Of a stretch of DNA of 64,000 nt, positions 53,765 through 63,680 are shown piece after piece. Each line of letters starts with the position of its first letter. Within the stretch, counting starts at the first letter, position 1. Position numbers and translations under genes: made by a program. This stretch comes from Podocnemis expansa (lineage: Eukaryota > Chordata > Testudines > Podocnemididae), in the NCBI GenBank assembly GCA_007922195.1, contig ML681992.1:42207631-42271630 (forward strand), written 5' to 3'. The notes under the pieces are model-generated. The model was not told where the DNA came from, did no database searches, and saw nothing but the letters and a program-made list of their open reading frames with translations.

Positions 53765-54775
53765 TCCACAGCAAATGAAGGAGGCATTGTAACATAGGTA
53801 GTATGGCAGCACAGAAGAGCAACCTGAGTACATACTCAGTGTTCCTGGCAGATTTATGTTCTGGTGACTACCCTGGGTATGAAACTCATTGCATCATGAC
53901 TTCACTACTGTTGTTACCCAGACAAGCAAAATTAAAACGAGCATACCCTGAGAAGCAGAGGAACCACTTGGGAAAGAAGGATAGGACTACATTCCGATTA
54001 GGAATGAAATCGAGTAGCTAATCTGTTGGCAAGCAGGCTACAAAGGGACTAAGTAGGGTGCAGGGAGAGAGTAAGGAATGCTGCCATTAGGGAAAGACAC
54101 AGCAGAAGTGAGAGGAGGCAGTTTAGCAATCTAACTTTCTCCATTGTACAGCCCAGCTTTGAAGGATGAGGGGGGAATGAAGGGTAAGTGGGAGCTAGAT
54201 CAACACTTTAAAAGTGCCAACAGACTCCTTGTAAGAAAAAGATAATGCACAGTGAAGACAGAGATTATGTGGATGGGGAAGAGAGGAGAAAGGAATAAGA
54301 CTATAAAGAAGAATTGGAAGCAAAAAACAAGAAGCAAAAGTAAAGAGAGAAAGTATGTCTCAAAAGGTGGCCTATAGAACAATATCACAATGTTGGAGAG
54401 AGACATGAGAAAACTGGATATGAAGAAAGAAAGGCAGAAAAAGAAAGGGGTGGTATGAGAGAAAACATTTAACTCAAGAGTCAAGCCATGACACCCATCA
54501 TCAGGACTCATTCATTTTATTCATTCAGGATCCTTAAGGAATTTTATATAAAATCCTTGGTAGGTTAGGTGCTTTACAAGCATGTAAGAAGAGAGCTCCA
54601 CATTTAAAGGTATTTATACAGGTATATTTATTGCATGTACTGCACTTCCAGTAAATCTGCAGCACTCCAGAATGCCACACATTAGCTGTCTGTGTGGACC
54701 CTGCTAATGGTCCCTAAAAGTGACCTAGAGCCCATGAAGCACCATGGTTTGAAATACAGTAGGTCTACAGGCCCA
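53765..54775. other. Mostly unassigned DNA
   Basis: No gene recognised. At 54206-54232 a 27-bp piece (CTTTAAAAGTGCCAACAGAC then TCCTTG) matches the Penelope tail of 53762, possibly a tiny separate insertion. Confidence 0.35.
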
Positions 54776-54898
54776 GTCCATCCATAGAGACAACCTAGGT
54801 GGTTGCCTAGAGTGCCAAGCAATAGGACGGCCAAGGGCACTCCCCCAGGACCATCCTTGGGGGTGGGGGTGATGGACGATCACCCCTGTCCTCATGGC
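54776..54898. other. GC-rich fragment, possible hAT end
   Basis: CAGTCCATCCATAGAGACAA and GGTGGTTGCCTAGAG resemble the start of a hAT element, but no second end or duplication is seen. Confidence 0.25.
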
Positions 54899-55230
54899 TC
54901 TGTGGGCCCCACACTGTCCCACTTAAAGCCGGCGGGGACAGCGTTGGACAGCGCTGAACCCCACTGGTGCCTGCAGCCCCCCTTTGCAGGCACGGGCGGC
55001 GGGGAGCAGCGCTGGGCAGCGCTGCAGCCCGCCGGTGCCTGCAGCCCCCAGAGGAAGCGAAATAGCAGGTTCACAGTGTGAACCTGCTATTTCGTTTCCG
55101 GCTTTCTCTCTTATTTCGAAATAACATTTTGCTAATTCAAAGAATGTTGTTTCGAAATAAGATGTTATTTCGAAACAAGTTGTTTCGACACAACTTGTTT
55201 TGAAATAACCCTGTGTGTGTGAACACAGCC
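54899..55230 (+). mobile_element. Right half of a Harbinger-type element
   Basis: A GC-rich core with GCAGCGCTG and TGCCTGCAGCCCCC units is followed by the perfect 35-bp palindrome at 55059-55093, TTATTTCGAAATAA-type blocks, and the right end GTGTGTGAACACAGCC. The left end is missing. Confidence 0.75.
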
Positions 55231-56225
55231 CTTGTGACAGACCCTGCACCCCCCCAAGGGGATGCCAAAACTACAGGCATCTAGAGCTCTAGAAAACCTT
55301 GGGCTGCCCTTTAAGTCTAAGTACACTAGGGGAACTTTAGCACACAAGAACAGAGTCACAATAGCCAGTTAGTGAACATCACATTGGAGGTTCACATTAG
55401 CCTGCAGTGCAGTCAGGGTGGGTGTAGATATGCCCTAAAAAGGTAAAATGCTGACAGTGCAGGATGGGAGGCTGGGGCAGGAGAAAGCCACATAAAAGCC
55501 ACCTGAGTGGTAGTTGTGCTGAAGTTATGCCTCTAAGCCCAAGAGACCTAATGGGAGTGAAATTATGGGTCTAGGACAGAAAGACTAGGACTGGGCAATT
55601 ATTGGTAGGTAGATGCTTGCAAAACAGAGAACAGAGGAATGTAACAAAGGGTCTTCCAAAAGGCTTTTAAGTATAGTGCCAGGGCAGGGGAAGGAAAGGG
55701 GAAGAGGCTGAGGTTCCTTAGAAGTAAACAGAGTATAATGAATCCCAAGCTCTGAATAATTATATTTTAATTACATAATAAATGAATACAAAGAGGTGAG
55801 TTGAGAGTGTAGATACAGACAGGAGCATCCCCAGGTAAGTTCTGAAACAAGGTCAATGAGTTTAAAATTGCTTGAAATTGAGAAAGAGAGCCAACATAAG
55901 GATTTAAGAGGTGGGACAAGGGGGGCGTATTCAGAGATACAGGAACAGAAGATGACTTTAGCCGCAGAGTGGTGAATAGGTCAGAGTGGGAGGAGAAGAT
56001 AGGTGTGAACGCTGAGGAGGAGACAGTGTTATTTCTCCAGTAGGTGCTTTATAGCCCCCAGCAATTCCTGCAAGTACCCTACCACCTAGTGTTTTCGTCA
56101 GGATTTGAAATTGGGAGTGGTGGTGTTTGAACTTACAGAGGAGGTGTGAGGGACAATGAGGGGTGAGACCATGAGGGGTAAGGTAGACTGTATGGTACCA
56201 TAGTAAAAACTGAATTGTTTCACCA
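55231..56225. other. Mostly unassigned DNA
   Basis: I see no gene. GGGTGTAGATATGCCCTA near 55419-55436 resembles a decayed right end of the Harbinger family but lacks a partner. Confidence 0.35.
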
Positions 56226-56596
56226 CCATTTTATTAGTTTTATCTCCAAATAGAAAATTATTCAAGATAATTAAGTCCAAAGCAGACTGAGAAGAATAAC
56301 AAAGGGATCTTAGAAAACTGGGTGACTGGGCAACAAAATGGGAGGTGAAATTCAATGATGATAAATGCAAAGTAATGCACAATGGAAAATAGAGTCCTAG
56401 CTATACATATAAAATGATGGACTCTAAATTAGCTGTTTCCATGTGTGACAAAGTCAGGCCAGAAGGCTGTAAAAGGGTGCTCAAGGGCAAATATGTGAGC
56501 CTCAGGCCGGTAAAGGCTCTTTTCCCTGTAGGCCGGGAGGAGGTGATTACAGCCTAGTTGGATACACCAGAGGCTAGGCAAAGGCTGCTCCAACCC

Positions 56597-56604
56597 TATA
56601 AAAA
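56597..56604 (+). promoter_or_regulatory. TATA box in the LTR-like element
   Basis: TATAAAAA followed by GCCCCACC is a good core promoter match and is placed as in the U3 part of an LTR. Confidence 0.45.
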
Positions 56605-56992
56605 GCCCCACCTGTGTGTGATTGGGTTGCAGTGCAGTGCGGTGTGGAGTGGAGGGGAAGATAGGGACAGGGAATGGGACCAGAGAGACAAGCCAGCAGA
56701 GGCTTGCAAGAGGAAAGATTTTTCCCAAACCCAGGAAAATGGTACCTTTTACTTGAGAAAAGAGGAGAACCCAGCCAACAGCCTGTGAGGAAGGACTGAT
56801 GGTGCCCAATTTCAGTGCAATACCATTGCAGCTGTATGTTTACTAGGAAAGCCAGACACAGGTACTGCCTAGGCTCTGGGCCTCACAGAGTTACAGACTT
56901 ACTCAACTCCATGGGGTGAAAGGGGCCTGACCGGCTGAGGCCCAGACAGCCCTTCCATGCAGAACACCGCTGCTGAGGGTGGGGAAGTAAAA

Positions 56993-57364
56993 GGTTATGT
57001 CTACTTCTACTTTTTTAGTTCAGACTTGCTAGTCCGAACTAAGACTCTGAGGTTAGTCTGAACTAACCTCAAGCTAGTTTGAACTAACCTGGACTTTTTA
57101 GTTGAACTAGCCATGTGTTCTAGTTTGAACTAACTTTTTAGTTTGAAACACAATGTGTGGCTAGTTTGAACTAATGGCTTAGTTTAAACTTAAAAAGTTC
57201 TAAAGAACTAACCAGCAGGTCTTATTAGTTCAGACTAAGCTTTGCCTAGTGCAAACTAAGAAATTTCTTAGTTTGGACTAGCCAAAGCCTAGTGTGGCCA
57301 TAGGTCAACTTGGTCTGGACTAAGCTTCCTTAGTCTGGACTAATTTGGCAGTGTAGACATGGTT
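56993..57364. mobile_element. Harbinger-type MITE, TTAGTTCAGACTAA family
   Basis: GGTTATGTCTACTTCTAC and CAGTGTAGACATGGTT are diverged family ends. The interior is made of TTAGTTTGAACTAA, TTAGTCTGAACTAA and similar palindromes in both orientations. The duplication is unclear (AAA against AGG). Confidence 0.75.
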
Positions 57365-57377
57365 AGGGGTTAAAGCA

Positions 57378-57592
57378 CACTGGAACAAGGTGGAATGCCA
57401 TTCCAGGGTCCACTATTTTTAGGGGCTCAGCATTCCAGCCCCCCTAAAAATAGAGCTGGAACTCTATGTTCAGGGATGCACCATTTAAAAATAGTGGGCC
57501 CTGGAACACAGTGTTCTGGTTCCATTTTCTATTTTTAGGGGCCCAAATGCTGAGCCCCTAAAAATAGTGGGCCCCTGAACAGTGTTCTGCCA
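57378..57592. repeat. Inverted repeat with ATTTTTAGGGGC arms
   Basis: The left arm (57389-57452) and right arm (57529-57592) are inverted copies of about 64 bp built on CCACTATTTTTAGGGGCTCA and its complement. A third partial copy (TTAAAAATAGTGGGCCCTGG) lies between. No family recognised. Confidence 0.8.
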
Positions 57593-57754
57593 TGTTTCGG
57601 CAGGCAGGAGAAAGCAGAGGGGTGTGCCTGGCTCCTCTGTGCATGCACAGGCTGTGCGTGGAGGTAGAAGCCTCCAAGCGCAGCCTGCAGAAGGGTTGTA
57701 TCACTGCCCAGCAAGGGGCTGCTATAAGTTCGGAGGCAGCCCAGCTTGTGCTAG

Positions 57755-57965
57755 GGGTGGGTATTGGGAGCTGGGGAATATTGGGGACAGGGGAATGGAT
57801 ATTGGTGGCTTGGTACTGGGGGCAAGGGGTGGATTTTGGGGTTGGGTATTGGGGTTTGGTGGATATTGGGGACGGGGTGGGTACTGGGGTTGGGAAGGAT
57901 TTCGGAATGGGTAGTGGGAGCTGGGAGTGGATTTTGGGGACAGGGGAATGGATATTAGGGACAGT
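57755..57965. repeat. G-rich minisatellite
   Basis: Irregular units of GGGTATTGGGAGCTGGGG, GGATATTGGGGACAGG and variants, 15 to 35 bp each. Frames across it are repeat products. Confidence 0.8.
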
Positions 57966-58338
57966 AGCTGGGGTATGTGAGAGGGGCCTCTAGACCTGCA
58001 TAGCAGGGGGGGCTCTGGACCTGCTGAGGGGGGCCTGGAAATTTCTGAGGATTTCAGGGCTCCCAAATTATACTTTAACCCATGGACATAGTCAAAGAGG
58101 ACTTCCTTTAAAGGGGCAAATTTACAAAAGGCCTACATCACCAGGGGATATGACACCTACCTGGCATAACTGAGGGGCTGCTTTGTCACACATGTTAAGA
58201 AGAAATGCTGGAGTACATTATGGATAGTTCACTGAAAACATCTGCTCCATGAGGAGTGGCAAGGAAAAGAGTTAGTGTTATTATATAAACCATTAGGAAA
58301 GGGATAGATAACAAAACAGAAATTATCAGAGTCACTAT

Positions 58339-58695
58339 GGCTATGTCCACACATACATCATTATTTCAAAATAAATTAATTCGAATTAACAGTTTGTTAA
58401 TTCTAATTGAGGGAAAGCCTGCTTTCAAAATAGCTGTTGTTTTGAAATGGTTATTTCAAAACAAGGTTGTTCAGACATGTTGTTTCAAAACAGTTGTTTT
58501 GAAACAATGGTGTTGTTTCGAAACAATGTGTCCAAACGCCATTGCTTTCGAAACAACCGTTTTGAAACAACGGCTATTTCGATAAGATGTGAGGTTTAAC
58601 AGTTTTGAAACAATGGTGCATTGTGTGGACATGCTGCTTCTTATTTCGAAACAACAGAGGTTGTTTCGAAATAAGAAGCCTGTATGGACATACCC
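58339..58695 (-). mobile_element. Harbinger-type MITE, TTGTTTCGAAACAA family
   Basis: GGCTATGTCCACACATAC and TGTATGGACATACCC are terminal, with TAT at 58336-58338 and 58696-58698. By block order it is in reverse orientation compared with 31866 and 60026. AATTCGAATTAA lies at one end and CTTATTTCGAAACAAC at the other. Confidence 0.9.
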
Positions 58696-59339
58696 TATAT
58701 AAATCCACTAAGATTAACATATCTTGAATACTGTGTGCAGGTTTAGTTGCCCCATCTCAGAAAGATGTATTAGAACTGGAAAAGGTGCAGAGGAGTGCCA
58801 CTAAAGTGAGTAGGGATATGGAACAGCTTCATTTGAGGACAGATTAATAAAACTGGGACATTTCAGCATGGGAGAGAGATGGCAAAGGGAAGATGACAGA
58901 GGTCTATGAAATCTCCACTAATGTGGAGAAAGCAAATAAGGAAATGTTATTTAATACCTCACATAACACAAGAATTATGAGGTCACTCAATGAAATTAAT
59001 AAGGAAGTGATTTAAAACAAACAAAGGAAGTATTTCTTCACCCAACACACAGTCAAATTGTTTAAGCCTTTGCCAGGGAATGTTGTGAAGGCCAACTCTC
59101 TAAAATGGTTAAAAAAAATATTAGGTAAGTTCATGGAGAATAAGTCCATCAGTGGTATTACCTGGAATGCGCAGGGATTTGTCACCACACTTTGAAGTGT
59201 TCTTAGTCTCTGTTCACTAAAAGATGGGACTGCATGATAGAGGATAGGTCACTCCATGACAGCCTGTTCTGTTCATTCCTTTTGAAGATGTTACTTGGCT
59301 AGATGGACCATTGGTCTGACTCAGGTTGGCCAGTCTCAC

Positions 59340-60022
59340 TTTCTTCTGTAAAAATTTATTATAACATACAAATATTAAGTACAGAAGCTCTCCAAGATAG
59401 CAACCTCTCAATAATCACCTCGGCAAATAAAGTATTTTAAAAATCTTGGCCTATTAGGAAATATGTATTTTATGAGTTTCCCAGTCACATACTTAGCATT
59501 CTTGGGCAAAGTCCCTAAAACACAGTCCAACAAACAAATGTTCCTTTTAACCTGCCTTTCCTTTCTCCTTCCACTATACCCCAACCACCACTGTTGTCTT
59601 TGGCAACTTCATTACTAATACTGGCTGGCAGTCTCTTCTACAAAAACACTCAGACAGCAGCTCTAAGAACTTAGACCTGATTATAAGTGATTTCGGCTCT
59701 AACACTTAACAAAACAAAAGAATCTCTAAGGAGGTTAAACAACTTTATTTTTTGACAATGGTGGGGTAGGTCAAATAGTGGTTGTGAGCCCACACCACCA
59801 AGCAAAACACCGTACCTAACCCCCCTCCTCTCTCTCAACTGAGAATCACTCTAGAATCTGAACTCCCTGCTTAGCAAGTGCAGTTCAGTTCTTGGTGATC
59901 CCCTCAGGTCAGGCTAAGTGCAATTCTGCTGATTGTTTACTCATACAATAAGGATAATAACATCATTCCCCCTGCATTCTAACAGATTTAAAATTTTTAT
60001 TAAGAAAATGTTATAAAAGAAC
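59340..60022. other. Unassigned DNA
   Basis: No feature recognised. Confidence 0.35.
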
Positions 60023-60357
60023 AAAGGCTATGTCTACACAGTACTTTTATTTTGAAATAACAAGTGTTATTTTGAAATAAAAGAAAGTAGGTCTACATGA
60101 TGTTTTCTTATTTTGAAAGGATGGATCCCGTCCTTTCGAAATAAGAAGCACCATTTTGAAACAGGCTAAACCCCGATTGTTTTGAAACGGCCGTTATTTT
60201 GAAACAGTTGTTTCAAAATAATGCCAATTAGACGTGTTATTTCGAAATAACCATTATTTCGAAATAACATGTTTTGACCTTCTTCCCAGGGTGCACAGCA
60301 CCCACAGGAAAAAGGAAGTGCTTAGCCCTGTCAGCTTGCTGACAGACCTCTGCAGGC

Positions 60358-61917
60358 ATGTCAGCACATGGGGCAGGAGTTGGTGAGGGCAGATGGCATG
60401 GCCCTGTGTGGACAAATGAGGAGGTCCAGCTGCTCCTCTCCATCTGGAGCAGGCCAGAGATCCTTGCCAGGTTCCAGGCTAGCCACAGGAACCGGGCAGT
60501 GTATGCTGCTATGGAGGCAGAGTTGCCTGCCCAGGGCCAGGAGCGCAGCACCGAACAGGTGTGGTACAAAATCAAGGCCCTGAGGCAGGACCACATGCGC
60601 ACCAGGGATGTGCGTGATCTCCAGGGACCAGGTACCACTGCTACGTGCCCCTTTTGTGAGGAGCTGCACACCTTCCTGGGGCATGAGCCCAGTGGCCTGC
60701 CTGCCTAGGCTGTGGACACCGGGCCCCACCCTAGCACATCCTCAGGCCCAGAGGGACCGCCCAGCAGTCCAGAGGTGTCCCTGGATGTTGGGGGCCTGCA
60801 GACCAGCCACCACCACCACCAGAGGCTGAAGCAGGGAGCCCGGAGATGATCCCCCCTGGCCAGGGCAGTGGCAGTGAGCAGGAGGAGGAGCAGTCAGCTG
60901 CAATGACAACCCCGGGGGAATCAGAGACAGAGGAGTGGACATCCCGGCAGACGTCTGGAGCCCCTGTCGGTGAGTCTCCATGCCCCATATGAGCAAGCAG
61001 GGCTAGGTCTGCCCAGGTCACGGGCAGCGACGGGGTCCAGCACAGGGACAGGCAGGGCACAGGGCCAGAGCGGGGCATCAGAGGCCCCCCTGGGGCACAG
61101 GTACCTGGGAAATGTGTGGCACCAGGGTGACAGGCCCCTGTGTGCCTGAGTTTGGTTAACACTGGATGGGTGTGACAGATGCAGCTGCATCTTGGGCAGG
61201 GTGCACAGCCTGCAGAGCAGACCACTGGGAAGTGGCCTTGGGAGACTCCCTAGAGCAACTCTTCTGCGTGAGTCCGGGCTCGTATGTGGGCACCACTAGG
61301 CCCTGCGTCCCTCTGGGGCAATGTCCCACAGGACCCACGTCTGGATTCCTGCTGATAGTGTGGGTGAAGCTGTGTGCTGTACACAAGCTGCACACAGGCA
61401 AGGCCAGCAGGCAGCAGGCTCTAACCCTGTTTGATGCTTCCCTCCATCAGTTTATGTCACTGGTAGCCAGTGGGCATGGAGCCCAACCGGCAGCCCCAGA
61501 CCAAGAAGGAGGAGGAGGAGGGGCCCCCTGATGTGCAGCAAAGTCCTCGCCAGCCTGGAGGACTTGGGGGAGCGGGCCGAGGCATCCAGCCAGGCCCGGC
61601 GGCGACAGCAGACTTCCAGGCAAGATGCCGCCCTCCAGCTGCTCCGCCAGGGGGACACCACCGACGACCACCTGGTGGCTGGGTTTGAATGCCAGGCCGT
61701 GGCCATGGAGTGCCAGGCCGCAGCCATGGAGTGCCAGGCCATGGCAATGGACTGGCTTGGGACAGCAGTGGAGGATGCAGCCGCCAGTCTGTGCTGCATC
61801 ACCAATAAAACCGGCTCACCGGCAGCTGGCGGAGCACCACTGCAGCGCGGGGCTCCATGGCGACCCCGGACTCGGGGTGGTCCTGGGCAGAGCCATGCCA
61901 GACCCTCCTCCCAGTGA
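60358..61917 (+). pseudogene. Harbinger Myb/SANT-like protein, disrupted, probably spliced
   Basis: In Harbinger elements a Myb-like partner binds DNA and helps bring the transposase to the nucleus and to the element ends. The first exon starts at ATG 60358. Residues about 17-80 fit a Myb/trihelix domain: VWTNEEVQLLLSIW, FQASHRNRAVYAAM, then RSTEQVWYKIKALRQDHM. A CPFCEEL segment follows. A TAG at 60706-60708 interrupts it, probably from CAG, and one frameshift near 60780-60800 moves the reading into a Pro- and Glu-rich stretch (SEQEEEQSAA) up to a splice donor GTGAGT at 60970. The C-terminal part (61531-61917) has LEDLGERAEASSQARRRQQT and three ECQA-type heptads, likely a coiled coil. The acceptor site is not resolved. 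Two poly(A) signals lie downstream. Confidence 0.7.
61687..61749 (+). repeat. Three tandem 21-bp repeats in the Myb protein tail
   Basis: Three units of seven codons encode ECQAVAM, ECQAAAM and ECQAMAM. Seven-residue periodicity fits an extended coiled coil. Confidence 0.85.
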
Positions 61918-62076
61918 CCCCCATCTCCAAGTTGCCTCCCCAAGCCCCAGTGACCCCTAACCCAACCCCATCTCCAAGTTGCCTCCCTAAGCCCCAGGGA
62001 CCTCTACCCCAACCCAGTCTCCAAGTTGCCTCCCTGAGCCCCAGTGACCCCTACCCCCCTGTTCTTTGAAAATAAA
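61804..62076 (+). terminator. Two AATAAA poly(A) signals for the Myb gene
   Basis: AATAAA occurs at 61804-61809, inside the C-terminal frame, and at 62071-62076 after it. The second is the better candidate, since it lies just before the convergent signal of the transposase gene. Confidence 0.55.
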
Positions 62077-62111
62077 AATGTTGAAACATGTTATTGGTGC
62101 GTATGTTGTAC

Positions 62112-62117
62112 TTTATT
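62112..62117 (-). terminator. AATAAA poly(A) signal for the transposase gene
   Basis: On the minus strand AATAAA lies about 90 bp past the natural TGA at 62208-62210. It is 36 bp from the plus-strand signal, so the two transcripts would overlap tail to tail. Confidence 0.6.
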
Positions 62118-62207
62118 GGTGGTGCTGCAACAGTGCGGGTGGATGGGTGGGGGCTGTCTGTGGTAGAAGGGGGAAGAGGGTGGTGTCTGGTGGGGCAGGC
62201 CTGGCCT

Positions 62208-63680
62208 TCAGAGGTCCTCTTCAGTGGCAAAGCTGTCCGTGAGTGCCTCACAGATGGTGATGGCCCTTCTGGAGGCCTGCTTCTGTGGGGGCACAGATGC
62301 GGGCTGCTCATATTGGTGCCTGATGAGCTGGGCCTCGGCCTCCCAGGCAGCTGCAATGGGCTCGCCTCGCAATTCACAAAAATTTTGCAGGGCCAGGCAC
62401 GCGCTGATAACCTGGGTTGCTGTCTCCTCTCCAAGATGGAGGCGGGTCAGGAGACACCTCTAGCGGGCCTTCAGCCATCCAAAGGCCGGCTCAATCACTT
62501 GGTGGCAGCGGTTCAGACACCAGTTAAAAAGCTGGCAGCGAGGATCGAGGGGCCCTGTGTAGGGGTGCATCAGCCACGGGCGGAGGGGATAGGCTGCGTC
62601 TGCCATGATAAGGACGGGCACCTCTACTCCCCCAACACTGATGTTATGCAGGGGGAAGAAGGTGCCCGCCTCAATGCCCTGGTACAGGGACGAGTTCCAG
62701 AGAACACGGACATCATGTGCCCTCCCTGGCCAACCCACATAGCAGTTTTGGAAGACCCCCCCGTGGTCCACAAAGGCCTGAACAATGATAGAGTGGTAGC
62801 CCTTCCTGTTGTGGTACTCTGCCGCTCGGTGGTCCGGGGCCCTCACGGGGATGTGCGTGGCATCCAGGATCCCTATGCGGTTTGGGAATCCCAGGGTCGC
62901 CATACCATCCATGGTGGCCTGCAATTCCCCCTGTGTGACAAGGCGCTGCAGCCAGACTCTGTTAACGACCCTGGTGACTTGGCTCAGGGTGATGCCGATG
63001 GTGGCCCTGCCAACCCTGAATAGGTGGGCCACAGACCTGTAGGACCCCAGGGTGGCCATCTTCCATACGGCTATGGCCACTCTTTTGTTCACGGGGATGG
63101 CCAGACACATGGCGGTGTCCCTGCTATGCAGCAGTGGGGTCAGTTCTGATACCAGCTGGTCAAAGCTGGCCCTGGACATCCAGAAATTGCACCTCCACTG
63201 GTCATCATCCCAGGTTTGGAGCACTACCTGCTCCCACCAATCTGTGCTAGTCTCCTGGGCCCAGACCCGGCGAGGCACAGAAAGGAGCAGGGGAACTAGG
63301 GCAGCTCTGAGGCCCAGGGTGCTGGCAGCCTGGGGCACACCCTGACCAGCATCGGGGTCCCTGAACAGCGTGTCCCCCAACAGGAGCACGCTCTGCAGAC
63401 GTGCAGTGTGCCTACTGGTCACACGACAAAGGCTAGGCAGCCAGGCAGCGTCCATCTCTATTGCTTGCAGAGTTCTGCTAGCCAGAATGGACAGGGAAGT
63501 GAGGTCAGGGCCAGCTTTTATAGGATTGGCTACCAACATGGCCACCGACATGGCCCAGGGAGGTGGCCATGTTGCCAGACCTCCCATGGTGCCCTGCCCC
63601 TGAAGTGAAATAGCAAGTCCACTGTGTGGACATGCTATTTCATTTCCAGCTTTTCCCCTTATTTCACCTAGATTTGTCAT
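62208..63680 (-). pseudogene. PIF/Harbinger DDE transposase with one premature stop
   Basis: The enzyme cuts and rejoins the element at its ends. The open frame runs from 63680 to a TAG at 62460-62462 (406 codons). The likely true start is Met 76 (63455), because the upstream codons lie in the terminal repeat region. A helix-turn-helix is seen at residues about 195-235 (VNKRVAIAVWKMAT, SYRSVAHLFRVGRATIG). The catalytic triad is D273 in ILDATHIPV, D323 in GRAHDVRVLW and E397 in QVIEPAFGWLKAR. The stop falls where relatives have Trp (KARW), so a single TGG to TAG change explains it. After it 83 more codons stay open to a TGA at 62208. From Met 76 the full product would be about 415 residues. 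No other defect is visible. Confidence 0.9.
63607..63641. repeat. Internal hairpin GAAATAGC...GCTATTTC
   Basis: An imperfect 35-bp palindrome centred on CACTGTGTGG. Counterparts occur at 9315-9349, 32954-32988, 34632-34666 and 55059-55093, always 100 to 160 bp inside the right end of a family element, except in the left-truncated copy at 34632, where the GC-rich core lies between it and that end. Confidence 0.85.

Larger units (their letters stand above)
56444..58190 (+). mobile_element. LTR-like element, TGTGACAAAG to CTTTGTCACA
   Basis: Its ends are perfect 10-bp inverted repeats that start TG and end CA, as in LTRs. CATG is duplicated at 56440-56443 and 58191-58194 and occurs once in the rebuilt CR1. 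A TATA box lies 153 bp from the left end. No gag, pol or env frame is present, so it is best read as a solo LTR enlarged by later insertions (MITE 56993-57364 and the repeats after it). Confidence 0.6.
56230..59335 (+). mobile_element. CR1 split by an LTR-like element and a MITE
   Basis: 56230-56443, 58191-58338 and 58696-59335 are colinear plus-strand CR1: the region after the palm (GAAATTCAATGATGATAAAT), GAGTACATTATGGATAGTTC, then TGAATACTGTGTGCAGGTTT and the 3' UTR to GGTCTGACTCAGGTTGGCC. No frame is intact. Confidence 0.8.

Noticed and set aside
54200..54511. 103-residue hydrophobic minus-strand frame
   Set aside because: It is a T- and C-rich antisense reading of a purine-rich stretch and includes a Penelope tail fragment. 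No gene support.
57582..58066. Gly/Trp-rich and Pro/Ser-rich frames
   Set aside because: They are translations of a G-rich minisatellite in both directions.
62088..63023. 311-residue plus-strand frame
   Set aside because: It is the antisense of the transposase gene, whose minus-strand frame has a clear DDE signature. The plus-strand frame has none.
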